Below, piece by piece: positions 1 through 11,198 of a stretch of 64,000 bases of DNA. The DNA is from Saccharopolyspora kobensis (GTDB lineage: Bacteria > Actinomycetota > Actinomycetes > Mycobacteriales > Pseudonocardiaceae), in assembly GCF_900108315.1 (NCBI RefSeq), contig NZ_FNVB01000006.1, forward strand, positions 18,170 to 82,169, given 5' to 3'. Every line of letters begins with the position of its first letter. Position 1 is the stretch's first letter. The position numbers and the translations under genes are program-made. The notes under the pieces were generated by a model. The model saw only the letters and a program-made list of their open reading frames with translations, was not told the origin of the DNA and did not search any database.

Positions 1-163
1 CTTCGACGCCCGGATCCCGGTCCGGCCGGTACGACTGATCGCTGAGGGCTTCGGATTCTCCCGAGCAGAGGCCGAAAGGCTGCTCGACGAAGGAAGAATC
101 GTCTCGGCAGTCCGGCTGAGCGGCAAGCTCACCGGCGACTTCACCTTCACGCTCAAGCGCTGA
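1..163 (+). CDS. DUF1062-like protein, C-terminal part
   Basis: Only the last 53 codons are present, read from base 2 to the TGA at 161-163; the start lies outside the window. The visible tail contains RPVRLIAEGFGFSRAEAERL followed by a short basic end, FTFTLKR. It resembles the S4-like C-terminus of DUF1062 proteins of actinomycetes as I remember them, a family of about 190 residues with an N-terminal cysteine-rich part. The function of that family is not known. The coding frame and GC-rich third positions are clear; the family name is inferred from pattern only. Confidence 0.6.
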   Translation, partial: FDARIPVRPVRLIAEGFGFSRAEAERLLDEGRIVSAVRLSGKLTGDFTFTLKR

Positions 164-314
164 GCAACGGGCCTGCCCGGCAACCCACCGGGCAGGTCCC
201 AGTCGCTGCCGATCCGTCAATCGCAGCGGAACGGCGCAGAACCGGCTGAAACCGGATCGCCCCGCAGCGCGTCCTAGGCGTTGATTCCCAGCACTCGGAA
301 CGGAGCTCAGCCAC

Positions 315-833
315 ATGACCGCCCTCTACCGGATCTCCATCGACGCCAAGACCGACGCGACCGTGCGCGGCCGGTTCCACATGATCAACCCGGATGCCGG
401 GATCCTCCCGGACTACGAAGAACTCGTGCTGGAGATCATGCTCGACGCGTGGCAGCGGATGAAGCACGACAGCTTCTACACCGGCGACGGGCTCACCGAC
501 GACGCCCTTCCCGTCTCCGCCGAAGAGGCGGCCGCGATCGCCGACGAGCACGAGCTCCGGGAGGTCTTCGAGAGCGAGGACGACGACGAATCGGACGAAG
601 TCCTCCTCGACCGCTTCGAGGAGATCATCGAGTCCGCCGAGGTGAGCGAACCGCGGAACACGCCGGCCTTCTGGGAGGCGGAAGGGTTCTGGGACAACGC
701 CACCGACGACGACTTCCCGGAAGACGTCGAGGCCTACCCGTACGTCGAGTTCACCTTCACCGCCCACAACGCCCGCCACGTCGCCCACCTGCTCCCCGGC
801 ACCCACTGGGCAACGGCGCAGTACTGCGACTGA
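315..833 (+). CDS. acidic hypothetical protein
   Basis: A protein of 172 residues that I do not recognise. It is strongly acidic, with a run of Asp/Glu around residues 75-105, and has no signal peptide, membrane segment or cysteine cluster, so it is probably cytosolic. The N-terminus (MTALYRISIDAKTDATVRGR) looks like a beta-strand start. A GGAG lies about 12 bases before the ATG. It is followed directly by a strong hairpin terminator and appears to be a single-gene unit. No neighbour suggests a role. Confidence 0.7.
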   Translation: MTALYRISIDAKTDATVRGRFHMINPDAGILPDYEELVLEIMLDAWQRMKHDSFYTGDGLTDDALPVSAEEAAAIADEHELREVFESEDDDESDEVLLDRFEEIIESAEVSEPRNTPAFWEAEGFWDNATDDDFPEDVEAYPYVEFTFTAHNARHVAHLLPGTHWATAQYCD

Positions 834-838
834 CGACA

Positions 839-882
839 CCGGGCCTGCAACGGAAGCACTTCCCGTTGCAGGCCCGGTTTTT
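839..882 (+). terminator. Rho-independent terminator
   Basis: A 15-bp perfect inverted repeat (839-853 with 863-877) encloses a 9-base loop and is followed by five T. It ends the acidic-protein gene. Read on the other strand it has no T run, so it should serve the plus-strand transcript mainly. Confidence 0.85.
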
Positions 883-891
883 CGGCTACGG

Positions 892-1158
892 CTAGGCGGT
901 GCGGAGCTTGCAGGCGTCCAGAGCCCACTGCTGAGGGCCGTAGTTGTCGCGGAAGATCCGGTAGCAGTCGGTGAGGTTGACCTCGTGGCAGGCGAACGCC
1001 GCGAGGTGCTCGTTGCCGCCGTTCGCGACGGCGAGGTCGATGCAGTCGTCGACGCTGGCCAGGACGACCGGCGCGGTGGCCTGAGCGGCGGGCGCGAACC
1101 CCAGCGCGGCGGCCAGCACACCCGCCGCCGCCGCGGACCGGGCGAGATGACGAAACAT
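892..1158 (-). CDS. small secreted four-cysteine protein
   Basis: An 88-residue protein. The start at 1158 is chosen because GGAGGGAG lies about 10 bases upstream; an in-frame extension further upstream lacks such a site. Residues 1-27 (MFRHLARSAAAAGVLAAALG then AxA) form a clear Sec signal peptide. The mature part of about 60 residues has four cysteines (DDCID, ACHE, DCYR, ACKL), which probably form two disulfides outside the cell. No known family is recognised and no neighbour gives a role. Confidence 0.7.
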   Translation of the reverse strand: MFRHLARSAAAAGVLAAALGFAPAAQATAPVVLASVDDCIDLAVANGGNEHLAAFACHEVNLTDCYRIFRDNYGPQQWALDACKLRTA

Positions 1159-1290
1159 GATCAGCGATCTCCCTCCTGGAACCTGCTTGCAGGAGCGAGA
1201 CAACCGCCAGAGCACCGACCCGGCCAGTCGGCGTCCACAACCCGGTCGAGATCTTCACCGGAGCGACGGTCACCCCGGCACGCACCGTGA

Positions 1291-1584
1291 TCAACCCGAG
1301 CGACGCAGCTTCTCGATCAGCACAGCCACAAGCATCACGGCCACCCCGCAGAACACCGCTCCGGACACCAGCACCGCACGGGGGTAGACGACCCTCGGCC
1401 CGGCCGGGACGGCGTTGCGCATCCGCTCTTCCGTCCAGTACCCGTCCTCCACGGGAGGGAGCGTGGTGGAGACGAAGGGCAACTCCGCGCCGGGGTCCTC
1501 GCCAGCAGCCCTGATCCGACGTGATCGAGCCAAAACCGCCTCCCGAATCGCTTCCCCGATGGCCGCCAAACGATCATCCCGCAT
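1291..1584 (-). CDS. small C-terminally anchored membrane protein
   Basis: A hypothetical protein of 97 residues. The N-terminal two thirds are hydrophilic and charged (MRDDRLAAIGEAIREAVLAR). One membrane segment lies near residues 70-90 and is followed by a basic end, KLRRSG, which suggests a cytosolic N-terminal domain with a single membrane anchor. The ATG at 1584 begins 23 bases after the end of the LysE gene on the same strand, so the two may share a transcript. No catalytic motif is seen. Confidence 0.55.
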   Translation of the reverse strand: MRDDRLAAIGEAIREAVLARSRRIRAAGEDPGAELPFVSTTLPPVEDGYWTEERMRNAVPAGPRVVYPRAVLVSGAVFCGVAVMLVAVLIEKLRRSG

Positions 1585-1607
1585 CGCAGCCGCCGTTGGG
1601 CCGCAGT

Positions 1608-2246
1608 TCAGCTGGGTCGGCTGATGGCCATCTTCGCGGCGAAGAAGCCCAGCAGGGTGCCGGATGCGAGACGCTGCGCCTGGAGCACGCGCGGGTGCCG
1701 GGCCAGGTACCCGGCGAGCGCAGCAGCGGCAAGCACGATGAGCCCGTTGACGCCCACACCGACCACGATCTGCGCGGCCCCGAGCTGGATGAACTGCCAC
1801 CACGTCGCGCCAAGGGCGGGATCGATGAACTGCGGGATCAGCGCCGCGTACAGCAGTGCGATCTTGGGATTCAGGAGATTCGTCAGGAAACCCATGCCGA
1901 ACAACCGCGCGGCGGAGTGCGGAGCCAGCTCACGCGGCTCGAACGGCGACCGGCCACCGGGACGCAGGATCTGCCAAGCCATCCACGCGAGGTACGCGGC
2001 ACCGAGGAGTTTCACCGCGTGGTAGGCCTCGGGAACGGCCGCGAAGAGCGCGGACAGACCAGCGGCGGCGGCGAGCAGGTACACGACGAACCCGAGAGCG
2101 ACCCCGGCGAGCGAAACGAGCCCAGCCCGCCGCCCCTGCGAGATGGCCCGCGAAGCCAGGTAGACCATGTTGGGCCCAGGAGTCAGCACCATCCCCAACT
2201 CCAACACCACAACACCGAGCAACGAAGCAAGCGGCACGAGTTCCAC
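1608..2246 (-). CDS. LysE/RhtB-family amino-acid exporter
   Basis: A protein of 212 residues, the usual size for LysE/RhtB translocators, which export amino acids or similar small molecules across the cytoplasmic membrane. The family signature LTPGPNMVYLASRAISQGRR near residues 17-36 is clear, as is LLNPKIALLYAALIPQF near the middle. About six membrane segments can be seen. The start is taken as GTG at 2246 because the family motif begins soon after it and no in-frame ATG lies closer. The substrate cannot be told from sequence. Confidence 0.85.
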   Translation of the reverse strand: MELVPLASLLGVVVLELGMVLTPGPNMVYLASRAISQGRRAGLVSLAGVALGFVVYLLAAAAGLSALFAAVPEAYHAVKLLGAAYLAWMAWQILRPGGRSPFEPRELAPHSAARLFGMGFLTNLLNPKIALLYAALIPQFIDPALGATWWQFIQLGAAQIVVGVGVNGLIVLAAAALAGYLARHPRVLQAQRLASGTLLGFFAAKMAISRPS

Positions 2247-2436
2247 AGAGCGAACGTATCCGCCGGCACTCGCATTGCCCAGAGACCAAGAGCAACGCCA
2301 CAGACCACCGGACGATCCTCGACCACCAGCACGTGCTGGAGCGCGTCGTGGGGCAGTCCGCTTCACACTCGCCCCACAGGCCAGACCACTGTGGACGGTC
2401 AGGACCGGCTCACCGCACGCGCCTTCCGGGCCGGAT

Positions 2437-2811
2437 TCACGGTGTGCCCTCCGAGGGGTACAAAACATCCCACGCCCTGAGAATATCGTCGATACCCGTG
2501 ACGCCCAGGAATGCGAATATGGATGCGGCGATGCCGGACAACACGCTCCAGTACACCTCCCAGGGCATCCTCCCCCGCTCGACTTCCTTGCGAAACTGAT
2601 CCGCAATCAGACCGAGGAAGAACCCAGGACCAAACAGGCATGCGAGCATTAATACGCCCTGCGACCACGGCAATTCGGCATCGCGGGATACTCCGAGGGA
2701 TAGAAAGTACTTTACGGCTAGGACCATCCCGGCGACAGCACCCAGGAACCACCAGATCACATCTATATCACTGTTGATCTTGTTCTTGTTCTCGTCGTTG
2801 TCATCCGCCAT
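2437..2811 (-). CDS. hypothetical three-helix membrane protein, AT-richer
   Basis: A protein of 124 residues starting with the hydrophilic, Asn/Asp/Lys-rich MADDNDENKNKINSDIDVIW, then three membrane segments (about residues 18-40, 52-72 and 92-112). The start at 2811 is supported by GGAGAG about 8 bases upstream. Codon use is plainly lower in GC than that of the surrounding genes, with many A/T third positions, which suggests recent acquisition. No family is recognised. Confidence 0.55.
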   Translation of the reverse strand: MADDNDENKNKINSDIDVIWWFLGAVAGMVLAVKYFLSLGVSRDAELPWSQGVLMLACLFGPGFFLGLIADQFRKEVERGRMPWEVYWSVLSGIAASIFAFLGVTGIDDILRAWDVLYPSEGTP

Positions 2812-3678
2812 ACGCCCACTCTCCGTTTCGGCTTGGAAAAGCCGCGAAGCCTTCCATCGCGGATACGTCACGACATGCGACGCACGTCGAGCACATGGCC
2901 ACACGACGGAGCGGCGATCCGGGGGCCGGCCAGCTCAGGACTTTGCGGGTGCTGTCGGGTGCGCCTTGCGCCATGGTCGTAGATGATCGCAGCCGGGCCC
3001 GCCCAAGCGGACGTTTTCGATCAGATGCACTGGAAGAGCGGCCTCCGCCGAAGCGAAGATCCCCCACCGGTTCTGCGAAACGGTTCAGCACCCATCGGCC
3101 TAGGCTGAGTGCCGCCCCAGGAGCCACATGTCACGCTGCACGTCAGCGAACGCCGGAATCCGGCCGGCCCACTTCTCAATGCAGACCATCGTGGCGATAT
3201 CTCGCCTTCGGACAGCAGGGTCCGGAGCCAGCGGTCAGCACTTCGATCGCGGTGCCCTGCGCCGACGACAGCCAGGAATCACCCGCCGAAACGGACTCCG
3301 AGATGACCGGTTCTGCGCCCCGCCGCACAGCTGCATCGAGCTTCGGGAAAGCGTCGCAGGACGGAGACGGCGATCTTCGACTACTCGCATTGCATGCTGT
3401 ACTGGCGCTTGGCAGCGACCCCGTGCATCCGATGCTCGCGGGCCTACGACCCGCCGCGGCCGGTCTGGGTCGACGTAGATGCCTTGGTGTCGTACGAGCG
3501 CGGCCGGGTGCCGAGCCCAGCCGAGGTACCGATGATCGTCAAGGCCCGCAGGGTTGATCTCGCTCGATGGCCGACAAGCAGCACGCTTGGCTCCGAACCC
3601 CACGAAAACGACACTGCGGCGGGAGCCGAGATCATCGATCTCTTCTCCCGCCGCAGGTCAGCGGGTTGACCGCTGCGG
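2812..3678. other. gene-poor stretch before tRNA-Thr
   Basis: I see no convincing gene here. Open frames exist on both strands, but their translations are low-complexity and rich in Arg, Pro and Ser, and no ribosome binding site stands out. The best candidate is a 91-codon frame at 3394-3669 (+), which ends in IIDLFSRRRSAG. No integrase or transposase is recognisable, although the position next to a tRNA gene is typical for remnants of integrated elements. Confidence 0.4.
3394..3669 (+). CDS. doubtful hypothetical protein
   Basis: A 91-codon frame with fairly good third-position GC. Its middle part (WVDVDALVSYERGRVPSPAE) and its end (IIDLFSRRR) look protein-like. There is no clear ribosome binding site and no known family. 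It lies 10 bases before a tRNA-Thr gene on the opposite strand. It could be a small gene, a decayed remnant or chance. Confidence 0.25.
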   Translation: MLYWRLAATPCIRCSRAYDPPRPVWVDVDALVSYERGRVPSPAEVPMIVKARRVDLARWPTSSTLGSEPHENDTAAGAEIIDLFSRRRSAG

Positions 3679-3752
3679 AGCCGCCTGAGGGAATCGAACC
3701 CTCGACCTACGCATTACGAGTGCGTCGCTCTGGCCGACTGAGCTAAGGCGGC
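3679..3752 (-). tRNA. tRNA-Thr (anticodon CGU)
   Basis: Read on the minus strand this folds as a full cloverleaf: a 7-bp acceptor stem GCCGCCT/AGGCGGC, a D arm with GCTCAGTCGGCCAGAGC, an anticodon stem ACGCA/TGCGT with loop CTCGTAA (anticodon CGT, reading ACG), and a T arm GAGGG TTCGATT CCCTC. The CCA end is not encoded. Length is 74 bases. Confidence 0.95.
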
Positions 3753-3889
3753 ATTGCGTGGTCAAGTGTAGCTGGCCGTCTCAGGCGCGTGCGCGCGGCC
3801 CCCGGGCTCGGCGAACTCGGGCGTCACTCGGGCGTCGGGGCGTCGTTGAGGTCACAGTGATGCCCGTCACTCGACCTGGAGGGGGTCGG

Positions 3890-5272
3890 ATGCGCGCTGT
3901 TCGCCGGTTCGGCGTGTGCACCGCCGTGTCGTTGGCCGTAGCTGGGCTTTCGCTGCCCGCCGCCTTCGCTCAGAGCACTCTTCCGACCACTCCCATCCCG
4001 TCGCCGGTCGATCCCGGGCAGCCTCCTGCTTCCGTGCCGACTCCGGCTCCTGGGCCGATCGTGGCAGATGCCGGGACGTTGATCGGGGTGGTGCGGATCC
4101 TGCCGAACACCGTGCCGAGCGGTTCGGTCGTCGGCGATCCCGACTTCGAGGAGCAGCTGCCGAAGCAGGCCGTCGCCGAGGCCGGGATGGGGCGGGCCGT
4201 CGCGCAGGCCAACTCCACCGCTTTCTTCGCCCACGAGCGGGCGGTCGCCGAGGCCTCTCCGTTCGGGGTCGCGGTGCTCGGGAAGTCTCCTCAGCTGCCC
4301 GTCGGGTTGGCGCAGGCCGCGCTGCCGGATCGGCCCGAGCCGATCAGTTCGAGCATGCAGCCGCCCAGCTCGCCCGCCGACCAGCTGGTCAAGCTCAGCG
4401 GGCTGAACGGCAGCGTGCACGCGCGCTGGGACAAGCAGGCCGGGCCGTGCGTGTCGCCGATCGCCGATGCCCGGTACTCGATGGGCAGCGCGTCGGCCGT
4501 GAACGCGCTGCCGGAGGGGCTCTCGCTGGGCGGGCTGCTCGACGGCGGGAAGCCCACCGAGAACGGCACCGGTTCGCTGCTGCACGTGCCGGACACCGCG
4601 CAGGCGCACTCCGGCGTGGAGCTCGTCGACGTGCCCGGGCAGGTCGGCAAGGCCGTTCAGGCCAGCTCCGACCTGCAGCTGGCGGGCGTGCGGCTCTTCG
4701 CAGACACTCCGCAGGAGATCCGGGTCGACGTGGTCGGCGCGCCGCGGCTGACCGCGACCGCCACCGGTGACCCGGCCACCTCCACTGTGGACTACGAGGC
4801 GCCGGTGCTGCGGGTTTCGCGAGGCGGTGAAGAGCTCGGCGTGCTCGACGCCGCGAACCCCGCGCTGGACGTTCCGGTGCCAGGGCTCGACCAGCGCGTG
4901 CTCGACGCCGGAGTGCTGCGGCTGAGCGTCGGCGAGCTGAAGCAGGACGTCGTGGGCACCGAAGTCCGGGCCGCCGCGCGGCTTTTCGACCTCCAAGTCC
5001 TGCGCGGCCACGCCGTCGGCCTGCCGACCTCGCTGGTGCAGGCCTCCTTCGGCGAGCAGATCGTCCGCGCCGGCGCCCCCGGCGGCGGCGTGGACTGCAC
5101 GACCGCGCCGGCACCGGCTGCCGCCGCACCGGCCGCGACCCACCCGCAAGCGGTCCAGCCCCTGGCCCTCACCAGCAGCGGCTACTACGCGGTCCCGCTG
5201 TTCTGGACCGGCGCAGGCCTGCTGCTCCTGGGCTCGATCATCGTCGCCGCCCTCCCCCGCCGCCGCACCTGA
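3890..5272 (+). CDS. surface-exposed membrane-anchored protein
   Basis: A protein of 460 residues. The start at 3890 is chosen because GGAGGGGG lies just upstream and the signal peptide (VCTAVSLAVAGLSLPAAFAQ) begins close to it; in-frame ATG codons upstream have no such site. After cleavage comes a Pro-rich stretch, a large extracellular region without a recognised domain, an Ala/Pro linker ([13 protein letters not shown]) and a C-terminal membrane segment followed by PRRRT. The topology is that of a wall-spanning surface protein. Two cysteines (GPCVS and VDCTT) may pair. No function is assigned. Confidence 0.75.
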   Translation: MRAVRRFGVCTAVSLAVAGLSLPAAFAQSTLPTTPIPSPVDPGQPPASVPTPAPGPIVADAGTLIGVVRILPNTVPSGSVVGDPDFEEQLPKQAVAEAGMGRAVAQANSTAFFAHERAVAEASPFGVAVLGKSPQLPVGLAQAALPDRPEPISSSMQPPSSPADQLVKLSGLNGSVHARWDKQAGPCVSPIADARYSMGSASAVNALPEGLSLGGLLDGGKPTENGTGSLLHVPDTAQAHSGVELVDVPGQVGKAVQASSDLQLAGVRLFADTPQEIRVDVVGAPRLTATATGDPATSTVDYEAPVLRVSRGGEELGVLDAANPALDVPVPGLDQRVLDAGVLRLSVGELKQDVVGTEVRAAARLFDLQVLRGHAVGLPTSLVQASFGEQIVRAGAPGGGVDCTTAPAPAAAAPAATHPQAVQPLALTSSGYYAVPLFWTGAGLLLLGSIIVAALPRRRT

Positions 5273-5295
5273 GACTTCGCGGATCACCGCGGCGT

Positions 5296-5826
5296 ATGTT
5301 CATCACCATGACTGCTGGCCCGTTGGGCGACGCCTTGGCCCAGGTCCTGCCCGGTGCCGTCACGAGCAGGTTCAGCCCGGAGGATCTGGCCGAGCTGGTC
5401 GTGCTGCAGCGGTGCTGCTGGGTTTCCGAGGCCATCGCGAACGACACCTTGGACGTGCACGCGCTGCACGAGACCCACGAAGAGGCGCTGGCCTGGACGC
5501 AGTCGTGGACGACCCTCGTCGTGCGCCGGGCGGGACGCCTGGTCGCCGCCGTGCGCGGGCGGCTGACCGCCGAGCAGGACTGGGAGATCGGTCGCCTCAT
5601 GGTCGCCCCGGACCTGGCCGGAAACGGCATCGGGTCCGCGCTCCTGGCGCTGATCGAATCGCAGGCCCCGGCGTCGGTGCGGCGGTACTCGCTGTTCACC
5701 GGAGCCGCGAGTCAGCGCAACATCGGCATCTACCGGCGGGCCGGGTACCAGCTCGACGAGGAGGCATCGCGGGCGCCCGGGCACATCCCCGGCACCGTGC
5801 GCATGATCAAGCGAGCGGCCGACTGA
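5296..5826 (+). CDS. GNAT-family N-acetyltransferase
   Basis: A protein of 176 residues. The acetyl-CoA binding motif A is visible as LMVAPDLAGNGIGSALLALI near residues 98-117 and motif B as NIGIYRRAGYQ near residues 138-148. Enzymes of this family move an acetyl group from acetyl-CoA to an amine, but the acceptor cannot be told. The start may be 5296 or 5308; neither has a good ribosome binding site, and the gene may be leaderless. It converges with holB. Confidence 0.85.
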   Translation: MFITMTAGPLGDALAQVLPGAVTSRFSPEDLAELVVLQRCCWVSEAIANDTLDVHALHETHEEALAWTQSWTTLVVRRAGRLVAAVRGRLTAEQDWEIGRLMVAPDLAGNGIGSALLALIESQAPASVRRYSLFTGAASQRNIGIYRRAGYQLDEEASRAPGHIPGTVRMIKRAAD

Positions 5827-5841
5827 AGTCCACTGTGGACG

Positions 5842-7065
5842 TCATCCGGTGAAGAGGGTGGCCAGCATCGCCTCCACCGCGATGATCGGTTTCACGTTCT
5901 GGGTCAGGGCCACTCGGCATTCCAGCACCGCGTCCAGCCGGCGGAGGGCCGACTCCGAGGTCCACTCCTGCGCCGCCTTGACCACCGAGCGCTCGAAGTC
6001 CGGGTGGTTCAGCGGGGCGGAGGAACCGGCGCGGGTCACCAGGACGTCGCGGTAGAAGCCCGCCAGGTCCACCAGGGCCAGGTCGAGGGCGTCGCGCTGG
6101 GAGCGGGTGGTGCGGGACTTCTGGCGCTTCTCCAGCTCTTTGAGCGCCGCGTTGGCGCCTCGGGTGGCCGCGGCCGTGCCCTTGCCGGTGCCGCCCGCGC
6201 CCATCGCCGTCTTCAGCTCTTCCTTCTCCGCCTCGTTGCGGTCCTCGTTGGCCGTGGTCGCCTCCGTCTCGGCCAGCTTCACCAAGCCGGTCGCCGCCGT
6301 GAAGACGTCCGAGAACCTCCGCAGGCCCAGCGGGATGCGCAGTACCGACTCGCGCCGCTCGCGCGCTTCCTCATCGGTCGCCAGCCGCCGCGCGCGGCCG
6401 ATGTGCCCGCCGCACACCGAAGCCGCCCACTGCGCCAGCTCGGCGTCAACGCCGTCGCGCTCGTGCAGCACCTCCGCGATGGCGTTGGACAGCGGCGTGC
6501 GCAACTGCACCACTCGGCACCGGGAGCGAATCGTCACCGACACGTCTTCCGGGTGGTCCGATGGCGCGCACAGCAGGAACACCGTGCGCAGGGGCGGCTC
6601 TTCGACCGCCTTGAGCAGCGCGTTCGCCGCGCCCTCGGTGAGACGGTCGGAGTCCTCGATGAGCACTACGCGCCAGTGGCCGGTGGTCGGTCGGCGCGCC
6701 GCGGCCTGGACCAGAGAGCGCATCTCCGCGACGGAGATCGACAGGCCCTCGGGCGCGACGAGGCGCACATCGGCGTGGGTGCCGTGCATGACCGTCCGGC
6801 ACGCCGTGCAGCTTCCGCAGCCCACGACGTCGGGATCAGTGCACTCCAGCGCAGCGGCGAAGGCGCGGGCCGCGACCGAACGCCCCGAGCCGGGCGGGCC
6901 GGTGAACAGCCAGGCGTGCGTCATGGCACCTGGCGGGACCGGTTCGCCACGGACCTGGCGGCGGGCCGCGCTCACCGCGGCGTACAGCGTCTGCACGGCG
7001 TCGGGCTGGCCGACGACCTCCGCCCACACCCCGGTGTTCAGCTGCTCCGGAGCGTCGGTCCGCAT
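5842..7065 (-). CDS. holB: DNA polymerase III delta-prime subunit
   Basis: A protein of 407 residues that forms part of the clamp loader, placing the beta clamp on primed DNA. The Walker A motif GPPGSGRS is at residues 56-63. Four cysteines at 74, 83, 86 and 89 form the usual zinc module, the sensor-like SRC motif appears as IRSRCR, and LLKAVEEPP is typical for DnaX/HolB proteins. The C-terminal half carries the collar domain, with a low-complexity Gly/Ala/Thr insert (GAGGTGKGTAAATRGANAAL). The position close to topA matches other actinomycetes. Confidence 0.93.
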   Translation of the reverse strand: MRTDAPEQLNTGVWAEVVGQPDAVQTLYAAVSAARRQVRGEPVPPGAMTHAWLFTGPPGSGRSVAARAFAAALECTDPDVVGCGSCTACRTVMHGTHADVRLVAPEGLSISVAEMRSLVQAAARRPTTGHWRVVLIEDSDRLTEGAANALLKAVEEPPLRTVFLLCAPSDHPEDVSVTIRSRCRVVQLRTPLSNAIAEVLHERDGVDAELAQWAASVCGGHIGRARRLATDEEARERRESVLRIPLGLRRFSDVFTAATGLVKLAETEATTANEDRNEAEKEELKTAMGAGGTGKGTAAATRGANAALKELEKRQKSRTTRSQRDALDLALVDLAGFYRDVLVTRAGSSAPLNHPDFERSVVKAAQEWTSESALRRLDAVLECRVALTQNVKPIIAVEAMLATLFTG

Positions 7066-7138
7066 CGCGTCGCCTCCCGTGTCTGGTGCGTGCTCGCACG
7101 CACGACTCTACGGTGCCGCCCCGACCGCGGACTGAGGC

Positions 7139-7446
7139 CTAACCGAAGAGCGCGGCCAGGATCACCAGCAGCGGGATGGCCAGCGCCAGCAGGCAGCCGA
7201 TCCTCGCGCCGACGCTCGTCCGCTGCTTCTTCTTCGGTTTCTTCTGCCGCTGCTGCGCGGGCTGGTTCGGCCTGCGCGCGGGCGGGAGCGAGAAGGGCTC
7301 TTCCGGCTCGACGGCCGGTGGCGGAGCAAGCGGTGCCGCCGACGTGGTGGTCGGCGGCACCGCTCGTGCCACGGTCAGCGCATCCGGGTAGTGGAGCAGC
7401 GGCGGCAGCGCCTGCGTGCCGTCCGGGCCGGAGAGCGCGTCGCGCG

Positions 7447-7450
<4 letters not shown>
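7139..7450 (-). CDS. small tail-anchored protein coupled to topA
   Basis: A protein of 103 residues whose ATG overlaps the topA stop codon (ATGA), so translation is probably coupled to topA. The N-terminal part is Pro/Ala-rich, then a very basic block (QRQKKPKKKQR) precedes a single C-terminal membrane helix (CLLALAIPLLVILAALFG). It looks like a cytosolic, possibly nucleic-acid- or lipid-contacting tail held at the membrane. I recognise no family. Such small partners of topA in related genomes should be compared. Confidence 0.6.
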
Positions 7451-10284
<2,834 letters not shown>

Positions 10285-10486
10285 GCTTACCCGCTCTCTT
10301 CTCCCGGAAGCATCCTTTGCTACCCGACAAGTTCCTCAGTGTGCCCCGTGCGCGGTTCCGACCGCCGCCCGGGAAGGCACAGGGTTGCACATAACACGCC
10401 CATGTACGTCGGCGTCTTGTCTTACGAACGTATCGGGTGACGAACGTGTTCCGTTGCGTGACCTGGCGTGATATGCGTCAAATCGG

Positions 10487-11080
10487 TCACGAAACGAGTG
10501 GCCACGTTCGCTCGATCGCACCATCGGGAGTCGGCCCGACGAGCTCGGCCAGCCGGGCCAGGCGGCGGCGACCGGTGACGCGCAGCGCCGGGCCGCCGGC
10601 GCGGAGACCGATCGGCTTGGCCGGGAGGCCGCAGCCGAGCAGCGCCGCGGCCAGCGGCTCGTGCGTGTCGGGGGCGTGCGGGTCGAGCCCGAGGCGGTAG
10701 CCGGTGGGCTCGGCGGAGCCCGCGGTCAGCGCCCAGATCCGCAGGGCGGCGCCGTCCGGTACGTAACCGGCCGGGACGGACTTCACCGCACCTCGCAGCC
10801 AGTTCGCGGCGAGGCCGGTCAGGTCGGCCCGGAAGGCGGTGCGGATCAGCGGACGGCCTTCGTCCGAGCGGCCGAGCTCGGCTTCCACGCCGCGCTGCGC
10901 GCAGGCGTCGACCAGCGACCGGGCGCGCCACTCGGCGTCGACCACGACCGACAGCCGGGCGGCGGTGCCGCGCCCGAAACCGACGGCCTGCCCCGGCCCG
11001 CACAGCATGCCCGCCAGGTCAGCGATGACGGGTTGCCGCGCCTCGGCCGAGTAGAAGGACAGCTGGTCCACGGCCCGCAT
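10487..11080 (-). CDS. WhiA-like LAGLIDADG protein without the HTH domain (inferred)
   Basis: A protein of about 197 residues from the ATG at 11080; a start at 11116 is also open. Two similar halves can be seen. The second half (IWALTAGSAEPTGYRLGL, then LLGCGLPAKPIGLR and RLARLAELVG) runs in parallel with the LAGLIDADG-type core of the sporulation regulator WhiA, which from memory has ...AHGSLTEP... and ...RRLGIAAKA... at the same places. The WhiA C-terminal helix-turn-helix is absent, so if the relation is right this is a stand-alone core. The acidic catalytic residues of true homing nucleases are not evident. The assignment is an inference. Confidence 0.45.
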   Translation of the reverse strand: MRAVDQLSFYSAEARQPVIADLAGMLCGPGQAVGFGRGTAARLSVVVDAEWRARSLVDACAQRGVEAELGRSDEGRPLIRTAFRADLTGLAANWLRGAVKSVPAGYVPDGAALRIWALTAGSAEPTGYRLGLDPHAPDTHEPLAAALLGCGLPAKPIGLRAGGPALRVTGRRRLARLAELVGPTPDGAIERTWPLVS

Positions 11081-11144
11081 CGTAGAACGGCAGTTCGAGA
11101 TGCGCCATGCCTTCACCCGAACGTGCGAGCGAACCGCTCAGGTG

Positions 11145-11192
11145 CCGCGACTTCAATTGAAATCGGACGTCCGATTTCAATTGAAGTCGCGG
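11145..11192. repeat. 48-bp perfect palindrome (44-bp palindrome family, unit 1)
   Basis: A perfect, spacer-free palindrome centred on GACGTC with AT-rich inner arms TTCAATTGAA. Its 44-bp core (11147-11190) is the unit repeated at 30236-30364, 43684-43824 and 63813-63953. It lies just downstream of the lipoprotein gene and upstream of the WhiA-like gene, both on the minus strand. It could end transcription or be a mobile palindrome. Confidence 0.9.
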
Positions 11193-11198
11193 GCCAGG

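Noticed and set aside
2895..3557. A 220-codon plus-strand gene before tRNA-Thr
   Set aside because: Composition is Arg/Ser/Pro-rich without strands or helices of note, and there is no ribosome binding site.
11145..11192. Ordinary Rho-independent terminator
   Set aside because: It is a perfect palindrome without a loop or T run and recurs as a 44-bp unit elsewhere, so a repeat element is the better description, although it may still stop transcription.
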